From contig NZ_CP084874.1 in NCBI RefSeq assembly GCF_020526085.1, forward strand, positions 4,464,001-4,528,000: 64,000 nucleotides of DNA. The letters are read 5' to 3'. The notes beneath the pieces are model-generated. The model was not told the DNA's origin. It saw only the letters and a list, made by a program, of their open reading frames with translations, and did no database searches. This stretch comes from Klebsiella africana. GTDB lineage: Bacteria > Pseudomonadota > Gammaproteobacteria > Enterobacterales > Enterobacteriaceae. This document shows positions 20,709 to 30,964 of this stretch, piece after piece (position 1 is the stretch's first letter; each line of letters begins with the position of its first letter). A program made the position numbers and the translations under genes.

Positions 20709-20723
20709 CAGGAATCATTATCA
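20709..20723 (+). promoter_or_regulatory. Fur box upstream of fhuF
   Basis: The tract CAGGAATCATTATCA has a perfect right half (ATTATCA) and a weak left half of the Fur motif. It lies about 25 bp upstream of the fhuF ATG, as expected for this Fur-regulated gene. Confidence 0.6.
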
Positions 20724-20747
20724 TTTAGATTTGTATCTGGAAATCGC

Positions 20748-21536
20748 ATGGCCTGGCGTTCTCTTCCTCTCAGCGATGAACTCATCTGGCGGGCTCCCCT
20801 CCCGACGGCCGAGCGCGCTCTGGCGGAGAGTATTCGGGAAAAAATCGCGACCCTGCGTCCCCATCTGCTCGATTTCCTGCGCCTTGACGAACCCGCGCCA
20901 CGGCACGCGTTAACGCTTGCCGAATGGTCGCAATCCACCGCCTTACGCTCTCTGCTGGCAACTTACTCCGATCATATCTATCGTCATCAACCGACGCTGC
21001 CGCAGGAACAGAAGCCCCTGCTCTCGCTCTGGGCGCAATGGTATATCGGACTGCTGGTGCCGCCGCTAATGCTGGCGCTGCTCAATGAACCGCAAGGCCT
21101 CAGCCTGGCGCCAGAACATTTCCATGTCGAATTTCATGAAAGCGGCCGGGCGGCATGCTTCTGGATTGATGTGCATAGCGATCCCGACATCGAGAGGCTT
21201 TCACCACAGGCGCGGATGGATGCCCTGGTAACGCGCACCCTGCAGCCGGTTGTTGAGGCGCTGGCGGCGACGGGCGAGATCAATAGCAAACTTATCTGGA
21301 GCAATACGGGTTATTTGATTAACTGGTATCTTGGGGAAATGCGCGCGCTGCTGGGTGAGGAACGGCTTGCCACGTTACGTCAGCACTGCTTCTTTGAAAA
21401 ACAGCTCGCCGATGGCCAGGATAACCCGCTGTGGCGAACGGTGGTGCTGCGTGAAGGGCAGTTAGTCCGACGCACCTGCTGTCAGCGCTATCGCCTGCCG
21501 GATGTCCAACAGTGCGGCGACTGCACCCTAAAATAA
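20748..21536 (+). CDS. fhuF: FhuF, ferric siderophore reductase
   Basis: Cytosolic [2Fe-2S] protein that reduces ferric hydroxamate siderophores such as ferrioxamine to release iron. Its 262 residues equal E. coli FhuF. The unusual C-terminal cluster motif Cys-Cys-x10-Cys-x2-Cys is at C244, C245, C256 and C259. A Fur-like site precedes the gene. The chosen ATG (MAWRSLPLSDELIW) lies about 25 bp past that site. It ends convergent with the PTS EIIC gene. Confidence 0.94.
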   Translation: MAWRSLPLSDELIWRAPLPTAERALAESIREKIATLRPHLLDFLRLDEPAPRHALTLAEWSQSTALRSLLATYSDHIYRHQPTLPQEQKPLLSLWAQWYIGLLVPPLMLALLNEPQGLSLAPEHFHVEFHESGRAACFWIDVHSDPDIERLSPQARMDALVTRTLQPVVEALAATGEINSKLIWSNTGYLINWYLGEMRALLGEERLATLRQHCFFEKQLADGQDNPLWRTVVLREGQLVRRTCCQRYRLPDVQQCGDCTLK

Positions 21537-21555
21537 CCCCCAGCAGGTCATAAAA

Positions 21556-21575
21556 CGGGCGGCCGTCGCCGCCCG
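21556..21575. terminator. Hairpin between converging fhuF and PTS EIIC genes
   Basis: An 8-bp perfect stem (CGGGCGGC / GCCGCCCG) with loop CGTC. On the minus strand it is followed by TTTT, so it best serves the EIIC gene and may also stop fhuF transcription. Confidence 0.65.
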
Positions 21576-21582
21576 CTCATCG

Positions 21583-22926
21583 TTATGCGGTCTGTTGACT
21601 CTCCTGCTCCGCCCGTTCGGCCTCTTCCGCTTCCTGGGCAAGGAGCTGTTTCTCATACACCTTAAAGAACGGGAAGTAGATAATCGCCGACACACAGGCC
21701 AGCACGATCACCAGAATCGCCGCCCTGAAATCCCAGCCCAGCGCCCAGGCCCCGCCAATCGGCGCAGGTGCCGTCCACGGTACTACCGAGATAACGCGGC
21801 CAATCAGATCCAGCTTCATTGCCGCCCAGGCCAGCACCGCGTTCACCATCGGCGCCAGCAGGAACGGAATAAAGAACACCGGGTTCATAACGATAGGCGT
21901 GCCGAAGATAACCGGTTCGTTAATATTAAACAGGCTTGGCACCACGCTCAGACGGCCAATGGAACGCAAATGCGCTGAGCGGCTGCGCAGGTAACAGAAC
22001 ACCAGCCCCATGGTGGCGCCAGAACCGCCGACCACGATAAAGAAGGTCCAGAACGCCTCCATAAAGATATGCGGCAAAGGCGCGCCCTGGGCCAGCGCCT
22101 GCTGGTTCATACCGAGGTTGGTCAGCCAGAACATCTGCAGCATCCCGGACACAATCGCCGCACCATGGATCCCGGCAAACCACAACAGATGACCAATAAG
22201 CACCGCCAGCAGAATTGCCGGCAGAGAATCAGCTGCCGAAACCAGTGGTTTGAAAATAGCCATAATGGCCTGCGGGATCAGCATGTCAAAATGGTGTTGA
22301 ATAAACAGGCTCAGTGGATACAGCGTCAGCACAACCACCAGCACAGGGATCAGCAGATCAAACGAGTTTTTGATCATCGGCGGAACCTGATCCGGCAGCC
22401 GGATGCCGATGTTATGCGCCTTAAGAAAACGCATCATCTCTACACAGAATATCGCCACCAGAATCGCGGTAAAGATCCCGGTGCCCCCGAGGCTATCCAC
22501 CGGCAGCGTGCCATTCGTCTTCGGCGCGGCAATCAGCAAAAAGGCCATGATCGACAGCATTGCGCACATAAAGGGATCAAGCTGATTGGATTTCTCGTAG
22601 TGCTTACCGAGATTGTAGGAGATTGCGGCGCAAATGTAGATCGACATGATCCCCATCGTCATATCAAAGGGGGTCAAAATACGTCCTTCAAACTCTTTTG
22701 CCAGATCCAACCAGGCGCGGGCAAAACCCCAGGTGGTATCAGGCGAGAAAGGAGGATAAGCAAATACCAGCAGGAATGATCCGACGATCATAAATGGCAT
22801 CGCTGAGATAAAACCGTCACGAATAGCCATGACGTGACGCTGCGATGAGATCCGCCCTGCGATGGGGCTAATGTAATTTTCTACAAAGCGAAATATCAAA
22901 TTAAACGCAGCATGGTTAGCAGACAT
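21583..22926 (-). CDS. PTS EIIC permease, lactose/cellobiose family (orphan)
   Basis: A 447-residue membrane permease of the EIIC Lac/Cel superfamily (CelB/ChbC type). About ten hydrophobic segments are visible. Family signatures: MPFMIVGSFLLV, WFAGIHGAAIV, GGSGATMGLVF and FNINEPVIFGTPIVMNP, the last being the conserved sugar-site loop. No EIIA or EIIB gene lies nearby, so it must borrow them from another beta-glucoside system or act differently. The start has a CAGGAGGG ribosome site. It sits in a segment absent from E. coli K-12 between fhuF and bglJ. Substrate unknown, probably a beta-disaccharide. Confidence 0.88.
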   Translation of the reverse strand: MSANHAAFNLIFRFVENYISPIAGRISSQRHVMAIRDGFISAMPFMIVGSFLLVFAYPPFSPDTTWGFARAWLDLAKEFEGRILTPFDMTMGIMSIYICAAISYNLGKHYEKSNQLDPFMCAMLSIMAFLLIAAPKTNGTLPVDSLGGTGIFTAILVAIFCVEMMRFLKAHNIGIRLPDQVPPMIKNSFDLLIPVLVVVLTLYPLSLFIQHHFDMLIPQAIMAIFKPLVSAADSLPAILLAVLIGHLLWFAGIHGAAIVSGMLQMFWLTNLGMNQQALAQGAPLPHIFMEAFWTFFIVVGGSGATMGLVFCYLRSRSAHLRSIGRLSVVPSLFNINEPVIFGTPIVMNPVFFIPFLLAPMVNAVLAWAAMKLDLIGRVISVVPWTAPAPIGGAWALGWDFRAAILVIVLACVSAIIYFPFFKVYEKQLLAQEAEEAERAEQESQQTA

Positions 22927-23129
22927 AGTAGCCCTCCTGACAGGCTATAGATACTGGCCCAACAACGATTACCTTGCCGTTACGATGACCGCTTTTTGAG
23001 TCAGCAAGCCGCTGATCGATTATGTCACCGGCTATACTGTTCATGATCCAACGATTCATACACGGCTCTTTTGTTATAAATAAACGGAGAAGTGACTGTT
23101 CCAGTATTCATCTCAACGCGATTAACCGC

Positions 23130-23150
23130 AACCGGTTACAGTAACCGGTT
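23130..23150. promoter_or_regulatory. 21-bp perfect palindrome, likely operator, between EIIC and YbaK-like genes
   Basis: Two AACCGGTT blocks, each self-complementary, are joined by ACAGT to give a perfect 21-bp odd-centred palindrome. It lies 204 bp upstream of EIIC and 115 bp upstream of the YbaK-like gene. CCGGTTAC-rich palindromes recall LacI/GalR-type operators, but no LacI-family regulator is in this window. The rest of 22927-23264 shows no gene. Confidence 0.6.
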
Positions 23151-23264
23151 ACGGTGAATGTGAAGGAGATCGACAAAATAGAAAGAATCTGGATTGTTGG
23201 CATCGATATTTACACTCCGCCGGGCTTGTGACAGATTTAAACAGGCTTTAATCAGGAGAATCCA

Positions 23265-23723
23265 ATGAGTCTGCAGTCTGTACGGCAGTTTTTTGCCGAA
23301 CACGCCCCCGATATCGAAATTATCGAGTTAAATCAGAGCACCGCAACCGTTGAGCTGGCTGCCGCCGCGCACAACGTTGAGCCGGGACAAATCGCGAAAA
23401 CGCTGTCGCTGAAGATCAAGGATAAGATTGTATTGATCGTCGCCAGAGGCGATGCGCGGCTGGATAATAAAAAACTGAAAGAGACCTTTGGCGCGAAAGC
23501 GCGCATGTTGAGCAGCGATGAGGTGGTGACCTGGACCGGTCATCCGGTCGGCGGAGTGTGCCCGTTTGGTCTTGAGAACCCGCTGTCCGTCTATTGCGAT
23601 GTATCTCTCAGACGCTATCAGGAAGTGCTGCCCGCAGCCGGAGCCATTCACAGCGCCGTTCGTATCGAACCAGAACGAATGGCGCAGCTCACTGATGCGA
23701 CGTGGGTAGACGTATGCTTATAA
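23265..23723 (+). CDS. YbaK/ProX-type aminoacyl-tRNA deacylase (editing domain protein)
   Basis: A 152-residue stand-alone editing domain. Seen: IAKTLSLK with the conserved lysine, the strand DKIVLIVARGD, then LDNKKLKETFGAKARML and the glycine-rich signature GHPVGGVCPFGL. Proteins of this family hydrolyse mischarged tRNAs such as Ala- or Cys-tRNA(Pro). Which tRNA this one clears cannot be told. GGAG lies about 8 bp upstream of the ATG. It ends 5 bp before the converging bglJ stop. Confidence 0.83.
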   Translation: MSLQSVRQFFAEHAPDIEIIELNQSTATVELAAAAHNVEPGQIAKTLSLKIKDKIVLIVARGDARLDNKKLKETFGAKARMLSSDEVVTWTGHPVGGVCPFGLENPLSVYCDVSLRRYQEVLPAAGAIHSAVRIEPERMAQLTDATWVDVCL

Positions 23724-23728
23724 TCGCA

Positions 23729-24403
23729 TTACGCCACCTGCATAACAGCGCAGGTCGTAGCGCTAACAGGTAAATGCAGCAAAATATCCGCCGCGTTTAA
23801 TAAACCAATGTCTGAGCGAACCCCGAGCTTGGTCATGGCATTAAACTTATGCGCACGGATAGTTTTTATGTTCCGGTTCAGCTGTATCGCAATTTCGGAC
23901 AGCGAATATCCCCAGGACATATAGCGAAGAATGGCGTGCTCCGTCGGACTCAACGGATCGTTGCACGCCTCTCTATCGCAAAATCGCTCACTGCCGGTAA
24001 CAGGGTGATTATCCAGCAGATGTAACAAACGCTCCTGCAACCCACGTCGTGGCGCACATTTATTCAATATACCATGCAGGCAGGCCGGCATGAGGTGGCC
24101 AATCAGGTGCATTTCACTTTCGCTATTTGCCAGAATAATCGTTTGCACTTCCGGCCGACGCCGCGCTATTTCATGAAGAAACAGCAAGCTCTCTGCTCTT
24201 GATGAACGGCTACCCGACAGGGAAAAAATAATAGCTGACCAGGGAAATGATTTTTCCACTTCCCTGAGCTGGCTGACACTTTTAAAAAAATGAATATGAT
24301 ATTGGCGATTATCTTTACGGCTAAAGATATAGCGCCATGCCATTTCCGTCATCACACATTTTTCTACGATGGCGACATGGCGGGTTGTGCTATTTTTTTC
24401 CAT
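23729..24403 (-). CDS. bglJ: BglJ, LuxR-type transcriptional activator (RcsB partner)
   Basis: In E. coli, BglJ heterodimerises with RcsB and relieves H-NS silencing of the bgl operon. This 224-residue protein shares the VEKCVM N-terminus. It has the LuxR-type [25 protein letters not shown] then [19 protein letters not shown] by position about 147-200 (each part under 20 residues in the key contacts). The receiver-like N-terminal part lacks a clear phosphoacceptor Asp. It overlaps the upstream yjjQ by 40 bp, as in E. coli. Confidence 0.88.
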   Translation of the reverse strand: MEKNSTTRHVAIVEKCVMTEMAWRYIFSRKDNRQYHIHFFKSVSQLREVEKSFPWSAIIFSLSGSRSSRAESLLFLHEIARRRPEVQTIILANSESEMHLIGHLMPACLHGILNKCAPRRGLQERLLHLLDNHPVTGSERFCDREACNDPLSPTEHAILRYMSWGYSLSEIAIQLNRNIKTIRAHKFNAMTKLGVRSDIGLLNAADILLHLPVSATTCAVMQVA

Positions 24404-25086
24404 TCCATTTGCTCCCCGTAAGCTGAATTGATATTCAGCTCTTGCATTCCCTGCGCGCTGTTGATCCAGGCGTACATTTCAGCATTGCTTCGCAGTGATA
24501 AGCGACGCATTGCGCTATTTTTCTGCGCGCTGATAGTTTTATTACTCTTTTTCAACAGCGAGGCGATTTGGTTAATTCCCCATCCCTTTGCCAGAAGACG
24601 CAAAACCTTGCGTTCAGAAAGGGTCAACATCGCCGCAGAGTGATAGGTTGCGAAATCGCTGTCCTCGTCCACGGTAAATAGCGTACGGCTAATTTGCTCG
24701 GCAGCACGACTGCCGGCGCAAATCACCTCTATCAGCCGATTGATGGGCTCGCTCTCGGAGACCAACGAGCTTTCAGGACGAATTAAGAGTTCAACGGCTA
24801 AGGGATAGAGACTGTCGCTAACCATAAAAACCCAGTGAATATCTCGATACTGAGTCATCAGAGAGTAATAACGCTCGCAAACGGCCCGGGGGTGCGCTAT
24901 CTCGCCGGAGATATCGGCCACCACCAGTACCGCCCGCCGCAGTTGCAAGAGAGTGAGCTCATCATGAGAACGGCAAAAACTGAGTTCGTAATCAGGAAGG
25001 TTTTCGTTAAATATAACCTTTAGACCTGACTGCATGACGGGAATTTTACTAATAATAACACCGAACTTACCTTGTCCTGGTAACAT
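24364..25086 (-). CDS. yjjQ: YjjQ, LuxR-type transcriptional regulator
   Basis: LuxR-family DNA-binding protein; E. coli YjjQ represses motility and capsule-related genes. The ATG at 25086 ([19 protein letters not shown]) has GGAGGTGTT upstream and gives 240 aa, against 241 in E. coli. The [23 protein letters not shown], then [16 protein letters not shown], is strongly conserved. It is first of the yjjQ-bglJ operon, which H-NS silences in E. coli. An AT-rich region with nested inverted repeats lies upstream. Confidence 0.88.
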   Translation of the reverse strand: MLPGQGKFGVIISKIPVMQSGLKVIFNENLPDYELSFCRSHDELTLLQLRRAVLVVADISGEIAHPRAVCERYYSLMTQYRDIHWVFMVSDSLYPLAVELLIRPESSLVSESEPINRLIEVICAGSRAAEQISRTLFTVDEDSDFATYHSAAMLTLSERKVLRLLAKGWGINQIASLLKKSNKTISAQKNSAMRRLSLRSNAEMYAWINSAQGMQELNINSAYGEQMEWKKIAQPAMSPS

Positions 25087-25199
25087 AACACCTCCGCTTC
25101 CTGTCGAAGTTCCTTCGCATGCCCGCAAACGATAGGCGCATAGCCTCATCGCCGTATCATTCTCTAAATGAATATAAAAATTATATTCATGGCCTGCGT

Positions 25200-25239
25200 A
25201 CACGGTATACGTAATGACCGAACCGTGGTCATACCGTGT
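25200..25239. promoter_or_regulatory. Nested inverted repeats upstream of yjjQ-bglJ
   Basis: Outer arms ACACGGTAT (25200-25208) and ATACCGTGT (25231-25239) enclose inner arms ATGACC (25214-25219) and GGTCAT (25227-25232). They lie 114-153 bp upstream of yjjQ. A regulator site or cruciform is possible; which protein binds is unknown. Confidence 0.5.
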
Positions 25240-25350
25240 AAATATTATTCCTGTGTATACTTGCGATTAATATTAGCACAGATACCTCGGCGCTAATAAA
25301 TTAGAAAAGATAAAAACATTATTAAGCAAAAATAATTTCAGCACTGAACA

Positions 25351-26232
25351 TTATGAAGCATTGTCTTTAATTGTTTCTCTAAATGCTTTTGGAGACATGC
25401 CGCTATAGCGCCGGAAAAAACGAGAGAAGTAGGCTGCATCGCTAAAACCCAAATAATCAGCGAGTTGCGTTACCGTCATCCGGGTATACTGCAGATTACG
25501 CCGTGCTTCAAGCATTAAGCGCTGATGCAATACTCCGAGCGCGCTACAGCCATGAAACTCGCGGCATAAATAATTCAGGTGAGTCACTGACAGCCCAATC
25601 AGCTTCGCGTACTCCGCCAGCGGAAGATGCTGCCGGTAGTGACTCTCAATAAGCCGGGAAAAGTGGCGCATCATGCTGCGCTTTCGCTCAGCTTTATTTT
25701 CCGCGAGCGGCGCAGGGCAACACTGCCGGTTCAGCCAGACCAGTAGCGTTCCCAGCAGCGAATACAGCATCATTTCCCGAGCATCGTGCTCTTCGCAGTA
25801 CTCCTCGCGTAGCGCTGAAAACAGCGTATGTATGCGCCCGCGGGAACGGCCCACCGGCACACACTGCGGCACGCCAAGCACATCCAGGGGGCGACCGAAC
25901 TGATTTTCGAACCGGCTCAGCAGCGGCAGCGCCAGGGAGAGCACATATCCTTGCGTTCCCGGTGAAAAATGAAATCCATGAATACACAGCGCTGGAACCA
26001 CCTGAATGCAGGATTCCGTTACCACCACGGTGCTGCCTTCAATTTCTATCTCCGCCCGGCCCTTATGCAGATAGAGGAGCTGGACCATTTCCGCATGCTG
26101 GTGGACGCGGATGTGCCATTCATACAGACTGCTGCGCTGCAAAATCGACTCGCAGTGCAGCAGATCCGGCGTCGGCCAACCGCGTTCTTCGCCATACAGC
26201 TTAAATACGGGAACCGTTTGCATGGGCGGCAT
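25351..26232 (-). CDS. pobR: PobR-like AraC-family activator of 4-hydroxybenzoate degradation
   Basis: A 293-residue AraC/XylS regulator. The N-terminal cupin-like half includes HQHAEMVQLLYLHKGRAEIE. Two C-terminal helix-turn-helices are seen as LPLAEYAKLIGLSVTHLNYL and MTVTQLADYLGFSDAAYFSR, followed by FRRYSGMSPKAFRE. The ATG at 26232 has GAGGAG 5 bp upstream; a GTG 6 bp earlier is possible. It lies 16 bp downstream of pobA on the same strand. The assignment as the 4-hydroxybenzoate-responsive activator comes from this linkage and from resemblance to HpaA/PobR proteins. Confidence 0.78.
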   Translation of the reverse strand: MPPMQTVPVFKLYGEERGWPTPDLLHCESILQRSSLYEWHIRVHQHAEMVQLLYLHKGRAEIEIEGSTVVVTESCIQVVPALCIHGFHFSPGTQGYVLSLALPLLSRFENQFGRPLDVLGVPQCVPVGRSRGRIHTLFSALREEYCEEHDAREMMLYSLLGTLLVWLNRQCCPAPLAENKAERKRSMMRHFSRLIESHYRQHLPLAEYAKLIGLSVTHLNYLCREFHGCSALGVLHQRLMLEARRNLQYTRMTVTQLADYLGFSDAAYFSRFFRRYSGMSPKAFRETIKDNAS

Positions 26233-26248
26233 AGTCACTCCTCTTTCG

Positions 26249-27442
<1,194 letters not shown>

Positions 27443-27484
27443 TCACTCTTGCAGGGTTAATTATTTGTATATTTTTTGTTTAAT

Positions 27485-27578
27485 AAAAGTGCTTTCCTGC
27501 ATTTTTGATAAGTCAGACGGGAAAAAGAAGGGATGAATGGCGATAAAAATTGCACTTTTCACCAAACTGGCAAAAGTG
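27485..27578 (-). promoter_or_regulatory. AAAAGTG repeats upstream of pobA
   Basis: AAAAGTG occurs at 27485-27491 and 27572-27578, with its complement CACTTTT at 27553-27559. The last two form an inverted repeat with a 12-bp spacer. All lie 52-145 bp upstream of pobA, in the 281-bp gap to yjjP that otherwise holds no gene. Candidate PobR half-sites. Confidence 0.45.
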
Positions 27579-27714
27579 TGGGACGCTTCAAATTCTGCCG
27601 CCCCGCCAGCCGGGACATTTTTGCATATTATTTGATCCCGCCCCCCTCAGCCGCTACGGCGCTTCAGGTTAAAGTATCGACAGATAACCAGACGTCGCGG
27701 ACAGCAGGGGAATT

Positions 27715-28491
27715 ATGCAGGTTGATCGGTCACAGCAGCGGGCAATCACACGTTTATGTATCCAGTGTGGTCTTTTTTTGTTACAGCACGGCGCCGAGAG
27801 TGCGCTGGTGGAAGAGCTTTCTACCCGCCTCGGGCGAGCGCTGGGAATGGACAGCGTGGAAAGCGCCATCTCCTCGAATGCCATCGTGCTGACCACCATT
27901 AAAGATGGCGAATGTCTCACCTCAACGCGTAAAAATGTCGACCGCGGTATCAATATGCATGTGGTGACGGAAGTGCAGCATATTGTGATCCTCGCCGAGC
28001 ATAAACTGCTGGACTATCGCGATGTCGAGAAGCGCTTTGCGCAGATCGTTCCTCTGCGCTATCCGCGCTGGCTGCTGGTCCTGATGGTAGGTCTCTCCTG
28101 CGCCTGTTTCTGCAAACTGAATAACGGCGGCTGGGACGGGGCGCTGGTCAGCTTTTGCGCCAGCACGGTCGCCATGTACATTCGCCAGGTGCTGACCCAC
28201 CGCTCCATGCATCCGCAGATCAACTTCTGCATTACCGCGTTTGTCGCCACCACCATCTCCGGGCTGCTGCTGCGCCTGCCGGCTTTTGCCAGTACGCCGA
28301 CCATCGCCATGGCCGCCAGCGTCCTGCTGCTGGTTCCGGGTTTTCCTTTGATCAACGCCGTTGCCGACATGTTTAAAGGACATATCAATACCGGGCTCGC
28401 CCGCTGGGCGATCGCCAGCCTGCTAACCCTCGCCACCTGCATTGGCGTGGTAATGGCGATGACCGTATGGGGGCTGCGCGGATGGGCATAA
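27715..28491 (+). CDS. yjjP: YjjP, inner-membrane subunit of the YjjPB succinate exporter (ThrE family)
   Basis: A 258-residue protein with a soluble N-terminal region of about 115 residues. About five C-terminal membrane segments follow, from [17 protein letters not shown]. It carries the ThrE-family N-terminal pattern [16 protein letters not shown]. In E. coli, YjjP and YjjB together promote succinate export. It overlaps yjjB by 10 bp in a different frame, showing tight coupling. Confidence 0.9.
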   Translation: MQVDRSQQRAITRLCIQCGLFLLQHGAESALVEELSTRLGRALGMDSVESAISSNAIVLTTIKDGECLTSTRKNVDRGINMHVVTEVQHIVILAEHKLLDYRDVEKRFAQIVPLRYPRWLLVLMVGLSCACFCKLNNGGWDGALVSFCASTVAMYIRQVLTHRSMHPQINFCITAFVATTISGLLLRLPAFASTPTIAMAASVLLLVPGFPLINAVADMFKGHINTGLARWAIASLLTLATCIGVVMAMTVWGLRGWA

Positions 28492-28955
28492 TCTCGTTTA
28501 TCTTTGCGCTGGCGGAAGACATGGTGCTGGCAGCCATTCCAGCCGTCGGTTTTGCGATGGTCTTTAATGTCCCCCAGCGTGCCCTGCGCTGGTGTGCGCT
28601 GCTGGGGGCGATAGGTCACGGCTCGCGTATGGTCATGATGAGCGCGGGATTTAATATTGAATGGGCCACCTTTCTCGCTGCCCTGCTGGTGGGCAGCATC
28701 GGCATTCAGTGGTCGCGCTGGTATCTGGCGCATCCAAAGATTTTTACCGTCGCCGCCGTGATCCCGATGTTTCCCGGCATCTCGGCCTACACCGCGATGA
28801 TTTCCGCGGTAAAAATCAGTCATTTTGGTTATTCGGAAGAGATGATGATTTTACTGCTGAGCAATTTTTTAAAGGCGTCTTCTATTGTAGGCGCCCTGTC
28901 CATTGGCCTGTCGATACCCGGTCTGTGGCTGTATCGTAAGCGCCCTCGCGTCTAA
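28482..28955 (+). CDS. yjjB: YjjB, second subunit of the YjjPB succinate exporter
   Basis: A 157-residue, four- to five-helix membrane protein, the ThrE C-terminal half. Signatures: [12 protein letters not shown] and [14 protein letters not shown]. The start [15 protein letters not shown] at 28482 yields exactly the E. coli length and lies inside the last codons of yjjP. A start at 28467 would add five residues and is less likely. Confidence 0.9.
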   Translation: MGIISFIFALAEDMVLAAIPAVGFAMVFNVPQRALRWCALLGAIGHGSRMVMMSAGFNIEWATFLAALLVGSIGIQWSRWYLAHPKIFTVAAVIPMFPGISAYTAMISAVKISHFGYSEEMMILLLSNFLKASSIVGALSIGLSIPGLWLYRKRPRV

Positions 28956-29057
28956 TCCTGACGTCGCGATAAAATCGCGACGCTCCTTCCGCGATGGGCT
29001 CTGTGCTACTATGTGCAGATCACCCCACTCTTTGCAGTTCAGAGTTGAGATAGAGTT

Positions 29058-29597
29058 ATGTCTTCGCGAATTTTAACCTCCCATTTTAGCGGCCTGGAAG
29101 AGTTCCTCCAGCAGCACGCGGCGCTGCTGGCGAAATCGACTGACGGCACTGTCGCCGTTTTTGCCAATAATGCGCCGGCGTTCTATGCGCTGACGCCGGC
29201 CCGGCTGGCGCAGCTGCTGGAACTGGAAGCTAGGCTGTCACGCCCCGGCAGCGACATCGCGCTTGACCCGCAGTTTTTCGAGGAGCCCACCGCGGCACCG
29301 GTTGCGGTGCCAATGGGTAAATTTGCCATGTACGCTGACTGGCAGCCAGACGCCGATTTTCAGCGCCTGGCCGCGCTATGGGGCATCGCCTTGAGCCAGC
29401 CGGTCACCCCGGAAGAGCTGGCCGCTTTCGTTGCTTACTGGCAGGCGGAAGGTAAAGTGTTTCACCACGTACAGTGGCAGCAGAAGCTGGCTCGCAGCGT
29501 GCAAATCAGCCGCGCCAGCAATGGTGGGCAGCCGAAGCGCGACGTGAACAGCGTCAGCGAACCGGACAGCCATATTCCGCGAGGTTTCCGAGGATGA
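29058..29597 (+). CDS. dnaT: DnaT, primosomal protein I
   Basis: Component of the PriA-dependent replication-restart primosome; helps PriB-PriA hand over ssDNA for DnaB-DnaC loading. Its 179 residues equal E. coli DnaT. The N-terminal oligomerisation part and the C-terminal ssDNA-binding part ([20 protein letters not shown] onward) are complete. Its TGA lies 2 bp before the dnaC ATG. Confidence 0.94.
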   Translation: MSSRILTSHFSGLEEFLQQHAALLAKSTDGTVAVFANNAPAFYALTPARLAQLLELEARLSRPGSDIALDPQFFEEPTAAPVAVPMGKFAMYADWQPDADFQRLAALWGIALSQPVTPEELAAFVAYWQAEGKVFHHVQWQQKLARSVQISRASNGGQPKRDVNSVSEPDSHIPRGFRG

Positions 29598-29599
29598 GC

Positions 29600-30337
29600 A
29601 TGAAAAACGTTGGCGACTTGATGAAACGCCTGCAGAAAATGATGCCGGCTCATATCGAACCGGCGTTTAAAACTGGTGAAGAGCTGCTGGCCTGGCAAAA
29701 AGAGCAAGGCCGGCTGCGTTCTGAAGCGCTGGAGCGGGAGAACCGCGCGATGAAAATGCAGCGTACCTTCAACCGCTCGGGGATCCGTCCGCTGCATCAG
29801 AACTGCTCTTTTGATAACTATCGCGTCGAGTGCGAGGGGCAGATGAATGCCCTTGCCCGGGCGCGCCAGTACGTGGAAGAGTTCGACGGTAATATCGCGA
29901 GCTTTATCTTCTCCGGTAAACCGGGTACCGGCAAAAACCACCTGGCGGCAGCCATCTGTAACGAGCTGCTGCTGCGCGGGAAATCCGTCTTAATCATCAC
30001 TGTGGCCGATATTATGTCAGCGATGAAAGATACTTTCGGCAACCGGGAAACGAGCGAAGAGCAGTTGCTGAGCGACCTCAGCAAAGTCGACCTGCTGGTG
30101 ATTGATGAAATTGGTATGCAGACGGAATCTCGTTATGAGAAGGTCATTATTAATCAGATAGTTGACCGCCGTTCCTCATCTAAACGCCCTACCGGAATGC
30201 TGACCAACAGCAATATGGAAGAGATGAACAAACTGCTTGGTGAGCGGGTGATGGATCGTATGCGCCTCGGCAACAGTCTGTGGGTGATCTTCAACTGGGA
30301 AAGCTACCGCCACCGCGTCACCGGCAAAGAGTATTAA
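29600..30337 (+). CDS. dnaC: DnaC, replicative helicase loader
   Basis: AAA+ ATPase that loads DnaB helicase at oriC and at restart sites. The start MKNVGDLMKRLQKMMPAH at 29600 gives 245 aa, the E. coli length; an ATG 6 bp upstream would overlap dnaT. Walker A is GKPGTGKNH, Walker B LLVIDEIG, followed by the conserved MLTNSNMEEM sensor region. The N-terminal ~50 residues form the DnaB-binding domain. Confidence 0.96.
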   Translation: MKNVGDLMKRLQKMMPAHIEPAFKTGEELLAWQKEQGRLRSEALERENRAMKMQRTFNRSGIRPLHQNCSFDNYRVECEGQMNALARARQYVEEFDGNIASFIFSGKPGTGKNHLAAAICNELLLRGKSVLIITVADIMSAMKDTFGNRETSEEQLLSDLSKVDLLVIDEIGMQTESRYEKVIINQIVDRRSSSKRPTGMLTNSNMEEMNKLLGERVMDRMRLGNSLWVIFNWESYRHRVTGKEY

Positions 30338-30405
30338 GAGATTTCCGGACTGCGACGGCGTTATACTAAAGCAATTCTTCAGTCACGCTTATGAGTTCGT
30401 CTATT

Positions 30406-30900
30406 ATGAAATCGTTAAAATATGGCCTTATTGCCGCCCTCGTCGCCGGGACATTTACCGTCACCGGTGCCAACGCCGCCTCCTGGCAGGATTCTCTTAA
30501 CAGTGCCGCCAGCCAGCTCAGCGGTAGTAGCTCTCAGACCAGCGGCGGCGGCATGTCCGTCGCCTCGCTAACCAGCCTGCTTAACGGCAATAGCCAGTCT
30601 CTGACCGCTAGCAGCATGAATAACGCCGCCGGGATCATGTCTTATTGCGCTAAACAAAAGCTCGCCTCGGTGACCAGCGCCGATAACGTCAAAAATCAGG
30701 TACTGGATAAACTGGGTCTCAGTACACCGGAAAAACAAAAACAGGACACCAGCTATCTGGATGGCCTGCAAGGTCTGCTTAACAGCAAAAATGGTCAGCA
30801 GCTGGACCTGAATACCCTCGGCAACAGCTCGCTGGCAAAACAGGTAAAAACCAAAGCCTGCGATCTGGTTCTGAAACAGGGCGTTAACTTCCTTTCCTGA
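30406..30900 (+). CDS. yjjA: YjjA, exported protein of unknown function (DUF2501)
   Basis: A 164-residue periplasmic protein. The signal peptide of about 24 residues ends NANAA-SW in pattern (GANAASWQD). The mature part is rich in Ser, Gln and Asn, with two conserved cysteines (MSYCAKQK and KACDLVLKQG) that could form a disulfide. I chose the ATG at 30406 to match the E. coli length; an ATG at 30391 adds MSSSI. Its stop is followed by a hairpin and a T run at 30915-30964. Role unknown. Confidence 0.85.
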   Translation: MKSLKYGLIAALVAGTFTVTGANAASWQDSLNSAASQLSGSSSQTSGGGMSVASLTSLLNGNSQSLTASSMNNAAGIMSYCAKQKLASVTSADNVKNQVLDKLGLSTPEKQKQDTSYLDGLQGLLNSKNGQQLDLNTLGNSSLAKQVKTKACDLVLKQGVNFLS

Positions 30901-30914
30901 TACGTACAGCTAAT

Positions 30915-30964
30915 GCCGCGTTTGTCGCCTTCGCGACGGCAGCGCGGCCTGAAACGTTTTTTTT
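30915..30964 (+). terminator. Probable terminator after yjjA
   Basis: GCCGCG (30915-30920) pairs with CGCGGC (30943-30948) around an inner stem GTCGC / GCGAC. Eight T residues follow at 30957-30964, 8 nt past the stem. A plausible but imperfect intrinsic terminator. The remaining ~190 bp before opgB show no gene. Confidence 0.5.

Noticed and set aside
23265..23723. YbaK-like gene as part of a tRNA-editing toxin system
   Set aside because: No partner gene or toxin domain lies next to it; it is a stand-alone editing domain.
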